The notes: generated by a model not told the origin, from the sequence alone. 37,849 nt of DNA from Hyphomicrobiales bacterium (GCA_027484605.1 JAIXSR010000076.1:1-37849), one strand, 5' to 3'. Numbered from the stretch's first letter, positions 9,086-19,298 are shown. A program made the numbers and translations.

Positions 9086-9553
9086 TCAGTTCAGGCGCTT
9101 CTTGACGTCTTCCAGCCCGGCATTGAAGGCGTCGTCGCCCTTGGTCGCGCTCAGGATCTGGGCAGCGGCCTTGGTGGCAAGATCCACAGCGGCAGACCGG
9201 ACCTCGGCCATGGCCTGGCTCTCGGCCTGCTGGATCTTCAGTTCGGCCTGTTCGGTGCGGCGCTTGACGAAATCCTCGAGCTTGGCCTTGGCCTCGGCTT
9301 CGAGGCGCCGGGCTTCGTCCTGTGCGGCGGAAACGATATCAGCAGCTTCCTTTTCGGCCGCGACGCGCTTCGCCTCGTAGCTCTTCAGCAGGGCAGCGGC
9401 CTCGTTGCGGAGTTTTTCGGCCTCGTCCAGTTGCGCCTTGATCTTGGCGCCCCGGGCATCGAGCGCGCCGAGGATCTTGGTATGGACCCCGAAATAGCCG
9501 AGAATCCCCAGAAAGACGAAGAACGAGAAGGCAACCCAGAATTCAGCGGTCAT
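9086..9553 (-). CDS. atpF: ATP synthase F0 subunit b
   Basis: Peripheral stalk subunit that holds F1 against the a/c motor. The product is 155 residues: an N-terminal membrane helix (EFWVAFSFFVFLGILGYFGV), then a long charged Ala-rich coiled coil to the C-terminus. This is the usual layout and length. It is the last gene of the atpI-B-E-F'-F operon, 12 bp after the b' gene. Having both b and b' subunits is typical of alphaproteobacteria and photosynthetic bacteria. The F1 genes are not in the window, which fits the separate F0 and F1 operons of this class. Confidence 0.94.
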   Translation of the reverse strand: MTAEFWVAFSFFVFLGILGYFGVHTKILGALDARGAKIKAQLDEAEKLRNEAAALLKSYEAKRVAAEKEAADIVSAAQDEARRLEAEAKAKLEDFVKRRTEQAELKIQQAESQAMAEVRSAAVDLATKAAAQILSATKGDDAFNAGLEDVKKRLN

Positions 9554-9565
9554 GTGCCCGTCTCC

Positions 9566-10126
9566 TTATTCGCCGCGCGCGGACGTGATGGCCTTGGTGA
9601 CCGCCGCCGCCGTCGGGGCCTTGCCCGTCAGCTGCTCGATCATCGCCCCGACCGCATCCTTGGCGATGTCCTGGACATTGCCCATGGCCTTCGCCTTGGT
9701 CTCGTTGATGCTCGCCTCGGCGGCGGCCATCTTCGCGGCAAGGTCCTTCTCGACGGTGCTGCGCTTGCCTTCGATGTCCTTGGCGCTCTTGGCGCGGGCT
9801 TCCTGCGCGATGGCCTGGGCATTCGCCTTGGCCTTGGCGAGGGCAAGTTCGAGCCCCTGGGCTTCGGCTTCGGCCGCAGCCTGGGCCTTGGACGCCTGGG
9901 CCAGCGCGGTTTCGATCGTGGCCTCGCGCTCGGCCATGATGGCTCCGACGCGCGGCAGCGCGATGCGGCTCATCAGGACATAGAGCGTGCCGAAGGTCAC
10001 CGCGAGCCAGAAGAGCTGGCCGGCGAAGGTCGCGGCATTGAACGGCGGGAACCCGCCCTCGGCATCGGCCGCCAGCGCCGGAAGGACCGACGACAGGAAT
10101 AGGGCAGGGGTCAGAAGTCGGCGCAT
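9566..10126 (-). CDS. atpF': ATP synthase F0 subunit b'
   Basis: Second peripheral-stalk subunit, forming a heterodimer with b. The product is 186 residues. It has a cleavable-looking leader (MRRLLTPALFLSSVLPALAADA), a PFNAATFAGQLFWLAVTFGTL membrane segment, a short IALPRVGAIMAERE turn, then a long Ala/Lys-rich coiled coil. The frame is open a further 97 codons upstream, but that part overlaps atpE antiparallel and is not family-like. The ATG at 10124-10126 is 7 bases after AGGAG. It is separated from atpE by an unusually structured 106-bp spacer. Confidence 0.93.
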   Translation of the reverse strand: MRRLLTPALFLSSVLPALAADAEGGFPPFNAATFAGQLFWLAVTFGTLYVLMSRIALPRVGAIMAEREATIETALAQASKAQAAAEAEAQGLELALAKAKANAQAIAQEARAKSAKDIEGKRSTVEKDLAAKMAAAEASINETKAKAMGNVQDIAKDAVGAMIEQLTGKAPTAAAVTKAITSARGE

Positions 10127-10154
10127 CGAACGCTCCTGTGCTGGGAACGGCGGA

Positions 10155-10225
10155 CCCGGAAGAATCCGGGCCGGGGATGGCGGAATCGCCATCCCGGGTG
10201 TCGTGGGCAGGCCGGCAAGCCGGCC
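10155..10225 (-). repeat. Three consecutive hairpins between atpE and atpF'
   Basis: Given as plus-strand bases, the first is CCCGGA/TCCGGG at 10155-10170 (6 bp, 4-base loop). The second is GGGATGGCG/CGCCATCCC at 10174-10195 (9 bp, GAAT loop). The third is GGCCGGC/GCCGGCC at 10210-10225 (7 bp, 2-base loop, or 6 bp with CAAG). All are perfect. None is followed by a T-run on the minus strand, so they are better read as mRNA processing or stability elements than as a terminator. Confidence 0.8.
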
Positions 10226-10232
10226 GGCGCGC

Positions 10233-10475
10233 TTAGCGGGCGACGAAGAGCAGGACGAGCGCCACGACGAAGCAGAAGATGCCGAGGCCTTCCGCGAGGG
10301 CGGCGCCGATGAAGGCGCGGCCGAACTGACCGTCAGCCGCCGACGGGTTGCGCAGGGCGCCCGAGAGGAAGTTGCCGAAAATGGTGCCGACGCCCATGGC
10401 GGCGAGGCCCATGCCAAGGCAGGCGAGGCCGGCGCCGATATACTTGGCGAGAGCGGAAGCAGCAGCGAGTTCCAT
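10233..10475 (-). CDS. atpE: ATP synthase F0 subunit c
   Basis: Proton-carrying ring subunit. The product is 80 residues: two membrane helices joined by the polar loop [11 protein letters not shown]. The proton-binding carboxylate Glu62 lies in [14 protein letters not shown] of helix 2. Glycine repeats in helix 1 ([17 protein letters not shown]) allow tight ring packing. Family length is 75-85. An AGGAG site precedes the ATG closely. It lies between atpB (62-bp gap) and atpF' (106-bp gap with hairpins), and must be made in several-fold excess over the other subunits. Confidence 0.97.
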   Translation of the reverse strand: MELAAASALAKYIGAGLACLGMGLAAMGVGTIFGNFLSGALRNPSAADGQFGRAFIGAALAEGLGIFCFVVALVLLFVAR

Positions 10476-10537
10476 CGAATTTCTCCTGGTTGGGATGGAT
10501 GTAAGGTGGAAAGGCCTTCAGCAAGATGTCTGCGCGG

Positions 10538-11296
10538 TCAGTGCCCGGGGTGCAGCGCATCGTTGAGATAGACGCAGGTGAGGATCGTGAAGACATAGGC
10601 CTGGAGGAATGCCACGAGGAATTCCAGGGCCGTCAGCGCGATCGCGAGAAGAAGCGGCAGCGGCGCGAGGATGCTGGCCACGCCGGCGCCCAGCAGGGCC
10701 GCGACAAAGCCGCCGAACACCTTGAGCGCGATATGGCCAGCCAGCATGTTGCCGAACAGACGCAGCGAGAGGCTGATCGGGCGCGAGACGAAGGACACGA
10801 CCTCGATCACCACCATGAAGGGCAGCAGCCAGCCGGGCACGCCCGACGGCACGAACAGGCCGAAGAAATGCGAGCCATGGCCGATGATGCCGGCGACGAG
10901 CACCACGGTGATCACCAGCATCGCGAAGGCGGCGGTGACGATGATGTGGCTGGTCGTGGTGAAGGAGCCCGGCAGCATGCCGAGCATGTTCGCGCTGAAG
11001 ACGAACATGAAGAGCGAGAAGACGAAGGGGAAGAATTTCATCCCTTCGCGCCCGGTCACGCCCGTGAGCGTGTTGGCGACGAATTCATAGGCGATTTCGG
11101 CGAGGCTCTGCAGCCGGCCCGGAACGATCGAGCGCGAGGCGCTGCCATAGACCATGACGAGGGTGACGACAGCCACGGCGATCACCATCCAGAGCGCGGA
11201 ATTGGTGAAGGACATGTCGTACCCGAACAGGTTGATCGGGACCAGTTTCTGGATTTCGAACTGATGGATCGGATCAATCGTGCCCGGTTGCGCCAC
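10538..11296 (-). CDS. atpB: ATP synthase F0 subunit a
   Basis: Membrane stator subunit that forms the proton half-channels against the c ring. The product is 252 residues with five to six membrane helices, near the usual 250. The essential arginine is in SLRLFGNMLAGH, and FLQAYVFTILTCVYLNDA forms the conserved last helix. The N-terminal IHQFEIQKLVPI motif is typical of alphaproteobacterial AtpB. It is the second gene of the operon, 42 bp after atpI. Confidence 0.97.
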   Translation of the reverse strand: MAQPGTIDPIHQFEIQKLVPINLFGYDMSFTNSALWMVIAVAVVTLVMVYGSASRSIVPGRLQSLAEIAYEFVANTLTGVTGREGMKFFPFVFSLFMFVFSANMLGMLPGSFTTTSHIIVTAAFAMLVITVVLVAGIIGHGSHFFGLFVPSGVPGWLLPFMVVIEVVSFVSRPISLSLRLFGNMLAGHIALKVFGGFVAALLGAGVASILAPLPLLLAIALTALEFLVAFLQAYVFTILTCVYLNDALHPGH

Positions 11297-11338
11297 GTGT
11301 CGTCGTCCTTGTCATCTGCCGAGGGATCGGCGTTCCAT

Positions 11339-11716
11339 TCACGTCCTGGGCCCGTCCGTGCCGTCGGTGCGGCGCATGCCGAGCTTGTAGAGGTTAAGAA
11401 ACCCCGCTGCCATGCCGACCATCAGGAAGATGATCAGAAAGATCGGCAGGGTCCCGAATTGCCGGTCGAGCAGATACCCGATACCGCCCCCGACGATCAC
11501 GCCCGCCGCCAGTTCCGACGAGGCGCGCATCGCCTTGGCGAACGCGCCGTTATCGGATCCCTTCGACGATGGCCGGCCGAACAGGCCGCCGCGAGCGCCT
11601 TCGCCCTCGCGTTGCGCCCTGAGCGCATCCAATCGTGACCGGAGCGACTCCATCTCACCGCCCGGCGAGGGAGCCTTGGAGCCCGGCTTGGGCACGTCAG
11701 GTTCCGGATCCGCCAT
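11339..11716 (-). CDS. atpI: AtpI/AtpZ-family ATP synthase assembly protein
   Basis: Small membrane protein encoded first in many F0 operons; relatives help c-ring assembly or magnesium uptake. The product is 125 residues: a charged Pro-rich N-terminus, then two membrane helices (ELAAGVIVGGGIGYLLD and IFLIIFLMVGMAAGFLNLYKL). The glycine pattern of helix 1 is the family hallmark. The ATG lies 12 bases after GAGGG, which is itself inside a small leader hairpin (11729-11739). A promoter sits about 100 bases upstream. Confidence 0.9.
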   Translation of the reverse strand: MADPEPDVPKPGSKAPSPGGEMESLRSRLDALRAQREGEGARGGLFGRPSSKGSDNGAFAKAMRASSELAAGVIVGGGIGYLLDRQFGTLPIFLIIFLMVGMAAGFLNLYKLGMRRTDGTDGPRT

Positions 11717-11818
11717 GGTGCGACATCACCCTCTGAGGGAAACGCCCCGGCTTTCCGAGGAAAGCGCAAGGCGCAGCCGCGCAACGAAACAGCTTCCTGT
11801 TCCGCCACGTTGCCGGGG

Positions 11819-11847
11819 TGTTAATCAGGCGCGAAAGCCAGTGTCAA
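11819..11847 (-). promoter_or_regulatory. Promoter of the F0 ATP synthase operon
   Basis: On the minus strand a perfect TTGACA (11842-11847) is followed after exactly 17 bases by TTAACA (11819-11824). Transcription would begin near 11812 and give a leader of roughly 95 bases before atpI. The rest of the 228-bp gap to smc shows no gene and no clear smc terminator. Confidence 0.65.
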
Positions 11848-11944
11848 GCCGCCAAATCGGTTGAAAAGTCACAGGGCTGCATGGAACAGAGGATGCCCGG
11901 CAGCCTGTTGCCGCAATGCAGCAGAAATTACCCGTTCCCGCCGG

Positions 11945-14900
11945 TCAAACCGCCTCGGCCAGCCGCTCGGCTTCGGCCAGATCCACCGAAACCAGCTGGC
12001 TGACCCCCCGCTCGACCATGGTGACGCCATAGAGCCGGTCCATCCGCGCCATCGAGATCGGGTTGTGGGTAATCACCAGGAACCGGGTCGCGGTATCCCG
12101 GGCCATGTCGTGCAGCAGGTCGCAGAGCCGCTCGACATTCGAATCGTCCAGCGGGGCATCGACCTCGTCGAGGACGCAGATCGGTGACGGATTGGTCAGG
12201 AAGACGGCGAAGATCAGCGCCGTCGCCGTGAGCGCCTGCTCGCCGCCCGAAAGCAGCGAGAGCAGTTGCGGCTTCTTGCCCGGCGGCTTCGCGATGATCT
12301 CGAGCCCGGCTTCCAGCGGATCATCCGCCTCGATCAGCTGCAATTCGGCGGTCCCGCCGCCGAAAAGCCGGCCGAACAGCTTCTGGAACTGCGTGTTGAC
12401 GCTGTCGAAGGCGGCGCGCAGGCGCTGGCGTCCCTCGCTGTTCAGCGTGTCGATGGCCCGCCGGAACTTCCGGATCGCCTCCATCACATCGTCGCGCTCC
12501 CGGGACAGCCCGTTGCGCTCGGCCTCGATCTCCTGCAATTCGAGATCGGCCCGGAGATTGACGGCGCCGAGCCGGTCGCGATCCTGTCGCAGATCGGAAA
12601 GCCGCGCCTCCATCTCTGCCGGATCCGCCTTCTTCGCCACGGCGAGAGCAGCAAGGCGGGCCGGCAGCGCACTCACCGGCGCATCGAGCTTTTCCTCGAC
12701 GGCCTGGACCATCTGGCGATGCCGCGCCGCGGCGGATTCGTGCTGCACCTGCAGGCGTGCGCTGGCCTCGCGGGCATCGGCAAGCGCCGACATGGCCTTG
12801 CGCGCGGCGTCATCGGCGGCGCGGTCCTGCGCTTCGGCAAGCGCCAGCGCATCCTGCGCACCCCGGACGGCCGCCTCGCGCTCCTCGATCTGCCGGGCAA
12901 TGCCGCGGCGGCGCGCGGCGAGCGTCGCCGGCATCCCCTCGAGCATTTCGGCCTCGGCCTTCAGCCGCGCGAGCCGTTCGGCCTGATCCGTCTCGGCTTG
13001 CCGCGCCCGCTGGATGCGTTCGTCCCAGGCCGCCCTGTCGCGGCCGAGCTGCTCGATCCGGCCCCGGTGGCCGGCCATGCGGGCCTGACGCGACGCCTCG
13101 ATCTGGGCTGCCTCGCGCTCGGCCTTTCGCAGGGCTTCCAGCGCCTCGCGCTGTGGCACGAGCCGGCCTTCGCCTTGCGGGGCATCCCCCATCGCGCCGA
13201 GAGCCGCTTCGCGCGCGGCGAGGCGCTCGGCTGCGGCCTGCCGGTCCGGCTCGAGCGCCGCCAGCCGCGCCCTGGCGGTTTCCAGCCGGATCCGCACCTC
13301 CTCGGTGCGGCGAAGGGCACGCTGCCATTCCGCCTGCGCCTGTTCCCGGGCCTGCCCGGCCCGGCGCAGCGCCTCGCGCGCCTGCATCTCGGTATCCTGG
13401 GCCTTGCGCGTCGCGAGGGCGAGGCGGTCGATCTCCGTCCGGACCGCATCGCGCTTCGTCCGGGCCTCGGCCGCCTGGGCCTCGACCTCGGCCAGCCGGT
13501 TCCGCTCCGCAAGGCGGCGGGCCGCCGCACTGGGCGCTTCGGCGCGGGCGACGAACCCGTCCCAGCGCCAGAGATCGCCCTCGCGCGAAACGAGGCGCTG
13601 CCCCTGCCGCAGGAGAGCGCGCAGCCGATGTCCGTCCTCGCGGGTGACGATGCCGATCTGCGAAAGCCGGGGATGAAGGACCTGTGGCGCCTCGACCACC
13701 GACAGGGCCGACGTCACACCCTCCGGCAGCGGCGGCAGGACCTCGTCCCGCATCGCGCCTTCCCAATGGCGGGTGGCGCCGGTCTCGATCGCGGCTTCCA
13801 GATCCTCGCCGAGGGCAGCGGCCAGGGCGGTCTCGAAACCGGGATGCACCGCCACGAGATCGATCACCGGCGTCCAGAGGCCGGGCTCGGTCTGGTCGAC
13901 CAGCTTGCGGATGGTCCGCGCTTCGGTCTCGAGGCGCTGCGATGCCCGTTCGGCCTCGGCCAGCCGTGGCCGCGCCGCCTGCTCCTCGCCCCGGGCCTGA
14001 TGGGCCAGCCTTTCCGCCTTGTCGAAGGCGGTCTGGGCTTCGCCGAAGGCGAGGCCTGCAGTCTCGGCGGCCTGATGGAGCTGCTCGACCTCCAGCAACG
14101 CACCGGAATCCTGCTCTGCCAGGGCCAGTGCCGACGCGGCCTGACCGGCCGCCGCCTCCAGCCGCGCAACATCCTGCCGCGCCTCGACCACGCGTTGCTC
14201 GGCAGCCCGCCGGGCAGCCTGCGCCTCGGCGATTTCAAGCTGCAAGGCGGCGAGATCGGCCTCGGCCTGCAGCCGCGCTGCGGCCGCCTGCTCCAGCTGG
14301 CTCCGGTCGCCTTCCGCCATGGCTTCCTCGCCGGCAAGCGCGCTGGCCAGCGCCTCCTGCTCGGCCACCAGCTTCGCGATGGCGCCATCGGCATCGGCCA
14401 GCACATTCCGTGCGGCCAAGACGTCCTTTTCGGAATCCCGCTGCCGCGCCGCCAGCTCGGCCAGCCGGGCCTCGACCTGCCGGATCTCGCTGTCCAGCGT
14501 CTCGCGCTGGACGAGATCCTGCTGCAACGCCGCCTGGGCGAGCCCGGCGGCCCGGCGCGCCTGGTCCAGCTCGTGCTGGGCGACCGCGCGCGACCGTTCG
14601 GCCTCGCCCTGCGCGGTCATCGCGCCGGCAATGGCCCGGACAGAGAGGTCATGCCCCTGTGCGAGGCGTGCGACCTCGGCTTCCGCCCCGGCCAGCCCCC
14701 CGGCGAGCAGCAGCAATTCCAGTTCCCGGATCTCGGCCGAAAGGTGCCGGTAGCGCTCCGCGCCCTTGGCCTGCCGGCGGAGATCGGCCATCTGCCGGTC
14801 GAGCTGGCCCAGCACATCCTCGGTCCGGGTGAGGTTTTCCTCGGCCTGGCGCAGCCGCAATTCGGCCTCGTGCCGGCGGGCATGCAAGCCGGCAATGCCG

Positions 14901-15403
14901 GCGGCATCCTCAAGGATCCGGCGACGATGCTGCGGCTTGGCGGCAATGAGTTCGCCGATCTGGCCCTGCCGGACCATCGACGGCGATCGCGCGCCGCTGG
15001 CGGCATCGGCGAAGAGGATCTGCACGTCCCGCGCACGCACCTCGCGCCCGTTCATGCGATAGGTCGAGCCCTGCTCGCGCACGATCTTGCGGGAAATCTC
15101 CACCTGGTCCGAGCCGGCCAGGAAGCCGGGCAGGTCGGCGGGCGGTTCGCTCAGGCGGATCGAGACCTCGGCATGGTTGCGCTCCGGCCGGTTGCCTGAC
15201 CCGGCAAAGATCACGTCATCCATGCCCCCGCCGCGCAGCGACTTGGAGGAGGTTTCCCCCATCACCCAGCGCAGGGCCTCGACAAGGTTCGACTTGCCGC
15301 AGCCATTCGGGCCGACCACGCCCGTGAGTCCGGGCGCGATCACCACATCGGTCGGATCGACGAAGGTCTTGAAGCCAGCCAGGCGGAGCCGTTCGAACTT
15401 CAC
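11945..15403 (-). CDS. smc: Chromosome segregation ATPase SMC
   Basis: SMC dimers with ScpA and ScpB form the ring complex that organises and separates chromosomes. The product is 1152 residues, the usual size. The N-terminal head has Walker A GPNGCGKSN (31-39) and RWVMGE. Two long coiled coils flank a hinge at roughly 490-610 (GLWTPVIDLV to LWRWDGFVAR). The C-terminal head has the LLSGGEQALTATALIFA signature and the Walker B CVLDEVDAPLDDSNVERL. The ATG sits 12 bases after GGAGG. It is the third gene after the dciA-like and dsbA-like genes on this strand, an order I recall from other alphaproteobacteria. Confidence 0.97.
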   Translation of the reverse strand: MKFERLRLAGFKTFVDPTDVVIAPGLTGVVGPNGCGKSNLVEALRWVMGETSSKSLRGGGMDDVIFAGSGNRPERNHAEVSIRLSEPPADLPGFLAGSDQVEISRKIVREQGSTYRMNGREVRARDVQILFADAASGARSPSMVRQGQIGELIAAKPQHRRRILEDAAGIAGLHARRHEAELRLRQAEENLTRTEDVLGQLDRQMADLRRQAKGAERYRHLSAEIRELELLLLAGGLAGAEAEVARLAQGHDLSVRAIAGAMTAQGEAERSRAVAQHELDQARRAAGLAQAALQQDLVQRETLDSEIRQVEARLAELAARQRDSEKDVLAARNVLADADGAIAKLVAEQEALASALAGEEAMAEGDRSQLEQAAAARLQAEADLAALQLEIAEAQAARRAAEQRVVEARQDVARLEAAAGQAASALALAEQDSGALLEVEQLHQAAETAGLAFGEAQTAFDKAERLAHQARGEEQAARPRLAEAERASQRLETEARTIRKLVDQTEPGLWTPVIDLVAVHPGFETALAAALGEDLEAAIETGATRHWEGAMRDEVLPPLPEGVTSALSVVEAPQVLHPRLSQIGIVTREDGHRLRALLRQGQRLVSREGDLWRWDGFVARAEAPSAAARRLAERNRLAEVEAQAAEARTKRDAVRTEIDRLALATRKAQDTEMQAREALRRAGQAREQAQAEWQRALRRTEEVRIRLETARARLAALEPDRQAAAERLAAREAALGAMGDAPQGEGRLVPQREALEALRKAEREAAQIEASRQARMAGHRGRIEQLGRDRAAWDERIQRARQAETDQAERLARLKAEAEMLEGMPATLAARRRGIARQIEEREAAVRGAQDALALAEAQDRAADDAARKAMSALADAREASARLQVQHESAAARHRQMVQAVEEKLDAPVSALPARLAALAVAKKADPAEMEARLSDLRQDRDRLGAVNLRADLELQEIEAERNGLSRERDDVMEAIRKFRRAIDTLNSEGRQRLRAAFDSVNTQFQKLFGRLFGGGTAELQLIEADDPLEAGLEIIAKPPGKKPQLLSLLSGGEQALTATALIFAVFLTNPSPICVLDEVDAPLDDSNVERLCDLLHDMARDTATRFLVITHNPISMARMDRLYGVTMVERGVSQLVSVDLAEAERLAEAV

Positions 15404-15451
15404 CCTGTCCCGCCTCCGTTTCCGTTCCGGCCGGCGGAAAACCGCTCGGGC

Positions 15452-16102
15452 TTATTGCTTCAGCAAGGGTTCGAGCACCTTGTCCAGATCCTCGATGCTC
15501 ATGTCACCGCGCCGGATCTGGCCATTGATGAAGAAGGTCGGCGTGGAATTCACACCATGAACTTCCGCGCCCCGCTTCTTCACGCTGTTCAGGCCGTCAT
15601 AAACGGACTGGTTTTTCAAGCAGGCCTCGAAGCTTTCCTGTGTGAAACCGGCCTGCCGGGCAATGGCCAGCAGGGCGTCGACCGGCTTGTCCGAGCCGGC
15701 CCATTGCGGCAATTGCTGGAACAGCACCGAGACCAGCGGGAAATACCGCTGCTCGCTGGAGCAGCGCGCCATCATCGAGGCGGCGGTCGAAAGCGGATCG
15801 AGCGGGAATTCCCGGAAGATCAGCCGGACCTTGCCGGTATCGATGTATTTCTCCTTCAGCGCCGGGAAGGTCTTGTTGTGGAAATTCGCGCAATGCCCGC
15901 AGGTCAGCGAGGCATACTCGATGATCGTCACCGGAGCATCGTCGCGGCCGAGCACCTTGTCGCCGAGCGGGCCAGCCTGCAGCAGCGCCTCCGGCGTCTT
16001 GCCCTGCGCCATCGCGGCGGCAGGCAGGACGGCAAGGCCGAGGGCCAAGGCGGCAGAGCGCATCACGGTCCGGCGATTGGCAGGAAGGAAGGGCTGGCTC
16101 AT
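15452..16102 (-). CDS. DsbA-family periplasmic thiol-disulfide oxidoreductase
   Basis: The product is 216 residues with a signal peptide that includes an NRRTVMRSAA stretch, so Sec or Tat export is possible. The thioredoxin-fold domain starts at the conserved GRDDAPVTIIEYAS. The redox motif is CGHC (Cys68 and Cys71 in SLTCGHCANFH). The cis-proline loop is NSTPTFFING. This is the disulfide-introducing branch often listed as DsbA or 27-kDa outer-membrane protein family. The ATG at 16100-16102 is used; the frame is open 98 codons upstream but that part overlaps the neighbour and is not family-like. It sits 48 bp before smc, a conserved but functionally puzzling placement. Confidence 0.9.
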   Translation of the reverse strand: MSQPFLPANRRTVMRSAALALGLAVLPAAAMAQGKTPEALLQAGPLGDKVLGRDDAPVTIIEYASLTCGHCANFHNKTFPALKEKYIDTGKVRLIFREFPLDPLSTAASMMARCSSEQRYFPLVSVLFQQLPQWAGSDKPVDALLAIARQAGFTQESFEACLKNQSVYDGLNSVKKRGAEVHGVNSTPTFFINGQIRRGDMSIEDLDKVLEPLLKQ

Positions 16103-16229
16103 GGTGACAAATCCCGTGGCAGGGCGCGGCATCCGGCCGCGCGAAAACTCGAAACCTGCCCGCCATTTGTTCCAAGCCGGGCTGCAAGGCAAGCCCCGCC
16201 GGCATCCATACCGGGCAGTTTCCGTCGGT

Positions 16230-16823
16230 CTAGCGCGACTTTTGCGCCGGAACTGTGGCCGCCTCCGCCGGATTCCCGGCTTCCTCTTCCGCCTTCCGCG
16301 CGATTCCCGCGCCCAGAATCGCCAGCGCATGGCGCAAATCCTCGGCCTCGATGCGCCCGAGGCCCTTTTCGACCTTCGCGACCAGGGCCGGATCAAGTTG
16401 TCGTGAGCGCGGCGCCCGGGGCGGCGGCAGGCGCGGCATCTGATGCACGACGATCGCGCCGATGCAGCCGAAACCGAGGCGGCGGTTCACGGCCTCGATC
16501 AATCCGGCCGAGCCCATCTGCACATCGAGGGCGAAAGCGCCAGGGCAGGCGACGACCAGCGTCGCGCGGCGGGCCCGCTCGGCCTTGTCCCGCAAGGCCG
16601 GGCCGGCCGGCGGCTCGATTTCCGCCCGGCGCGGCCAGCGGATCTCCAGCGGCTGCGTCCATTCCGCAAGCCGGGGTCCGACGATCTCCCGCCATTCGGT
16701 CAGGATAGCCGATGTCGCGAAGCCGCGCTGGCGCAACGCGGTCTCGATCGTGCCCGGCACCAGATCCGAAAGGAGGCTCGGTCCTTTCCGGCGCGGGGCT
16801 CCCGGCTTCCTGTCCTGGCTCAT
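16230..16823 (-). CDS. dciA: DUF721 (DciA-like) protein
   Basis: The product is 197 residues with the DUF721 domain in the first half: SLLSDLVPGTIETALRQRGF, then EWREIVGPRLAEWTQPLEIRWPR and LVVACPGAFALDVQM. DciA-type proteins load the replicative helicase in bacteria that lack DnaC; membership here is by sequence pattern, and function is inferred. The tail after about 130 is Pro/Arg- and Ala-rich and probably disordered. The ATG at 16821-16823 directly follows GGAGAAG. It is divergent from mutY and leads the dsbA-smc direction, a common alphaproteobacterial arrangement. Confidence 0.85.
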   Translation of the reverse strand: MSQDRKPGAPRRKGPSLLSDLVPGTIETALRQRGFATSAILTEWREIVGPRLAEWTQPLEIRWPRRAEIEPPAGPALRDKAERARRATLVVACPGAFALDVQMGSAGLIEAVNRRLGFGCIGAIVVHQMPRLPPPRAPRSRQLDPALVAKVEKGLGRIEAEDLRHALAILGAGIARKAEEEAGNPAEAATVPAQKSR

Positions 16824-16984
16824 CTTCTCCACAATCCGTTCGCGCTCCGGGCGGGCTGCGCGGTTCTGCCAGCTTGTTGATGGCCGCGCGAGCCGCCACA
16901 AGACGGTTGATCGTAGCGGGTTCCCGCCGGCCAACCAAGGGCGCCGGCAGGATTCCGGTACAAGCGCCGCCTGGGAGACAAGAC

Positions 16985-18043
16985 GTGGCCGCTCAACCCC
17001 GCATGCGCGCCGACCGGGCTGCCCACCCGCAGAGTCTCGCCTTGCTGGACTGGTATGACCGTCACCGCCGCGTCCTGCCCTGGCGCGCGCTTCCGGGGCA
17101 GCGGCCGGACCCCTACCATGTCTGGCTGTCGGAGATCATGCTGCAGCAGACCACGGTCGAGACCGTGAAGCCCTATTTCGCGAAATTCCTCGCCCTCTGG
17201 CCCGATATCCGCGCGCTGGCGGCGGCGGAGGATCAGGCCGTGCTCTCGGCCTGGGCCGGCCTCGGCTATTATGCCCGGGCCCGGAACCTGATCGCCTGCG
17301 CCCGCGCGGTGGCGGCCCTGCCGGGCGCGGCCTTTCCGGAAGCGGAGGAGGGTCTCCGCGCCCTGCCGGGAATCGGCGCCTACACGGCAGCGGCCATCGC
17401 AGCCATTGCCTTCGGCGCGCCGGCGGTGGTGATCGACGGCAATATCGAGCGCGTCATCACGAGGCTCGAGGCCATCGAAACCCCGCTGCCCCGGGCAAAG
17501 GCCGAGATCGCGGCCGCGCTCCGCCCGATGGTGCCGGCCGGCAGGCCCGGCGATTTCGCCCAGGCACTGATGGATCTCGGATCCGGCATCTGCCGGCCCC
17601 GCAACCCCGATTGCCTGCTCTGTCCGTTCCGCGGCGCCTGCAAGGCCGCCGCCCAGGGCCGCGCCACCACCTTTCCGGTCAAGCCGGCCCGCAAGGGCAA
17701 GCCCGTCCGGCATGGCACGGCCTATTTCGTCCGCGATGGCGTCGGGCGCATCCTGCTCGGCACGCGCCCGCCGAAGGGCCTGCTGGCCGGCATGGCGGAA
17801 ATCCCCAATTCCGGCTGGGCCGAGACCGCGCCGCCGGAGCAGCCGCCGCTTCCGGCCATCTGGACCCGGCGCAACGCACCGGTCATCCATGTCTTCACGC
17901 ATTTCGAATTGCGGTTGATCGTGGCGGAGGCGCAATTGTCCGGCGAGGCGCCGCCGCCGCCCGGCCTGCGCTGGGTGGCCATGGCGGATCTGGGGCAGGA
18001 ACCCCTGCCCACGCTTTTCCGCAAGGTGATCGAGGCGGTCTGA
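16985..18043 (+). CDS. mutY: A/G-specific adenine DNA glycosylase MutY
   Basis: MutY removes adenine mispaired with 8-oxoguanine. The product is 352 residues. Catalytic Glu50 lies in SEIMLQQTTVETV. The helix-hairpin-helix is ALPGIGAYTAAAIA (126-139), followed by catalytic Asp151 in VVIDGNIERV. The 4Fe-4S ligands are Cys203, 210, 213 and 219 (C-x6-C-x2-C-x5-C). A NUDIX-like C-terminal domain follows, with GLLAGMAEIPN and HVFTHFELRL. The GTG at 16985 is 6 bases after GGGAGA and is preferred. The ATG at 17003 is an alternative. It ends 5 bp from the convergent ccrM stop. Confidence 0.95.
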   Translation: MAAQPRMRADRAAHPQSLALLDWYDRHRRVLPWRALPGQRPDPYHVWLSEIMLQQTTVETVKPYFAKFLALWPDIRALAAAEDQAVLSAWAGLGYYARARNLIACARAVAALPGAAFPEAEEGLRALPGIGAYTAAAIAAIAFGAPAVVIDGNIERVITRLEAIETPLPRAKAEIAAALRPMVPAGRPGDFAQALMDLGSGICRPRNPDCLLCPFRGACKAAAQGRATTFPVKPARKGKPVRHGTAYFVRDGVGRILLGTRPPKGLLAGMAEIPNSGWAETAPPEQPPLPAIWTRRNAPVIHVFTHFELRLIVAEAQLSGEAPPPPGLRWVAMADLGQEPLPTLFRKVIEAV

Positions 18044-18048
18044 TCCGC

Positions 18049-19290
<1,242 letters not shown>

Positions 19291-19298
19291 TTACGGGG

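Noticed and set aside
12266-15199. A 977-codon open frame antisense to smc
   Set aside because: The smc frame has full family motifs throughout, and long stop-free antisense frames are expected in GC-rich coding DNA. The antisense product has no recognisable domain.
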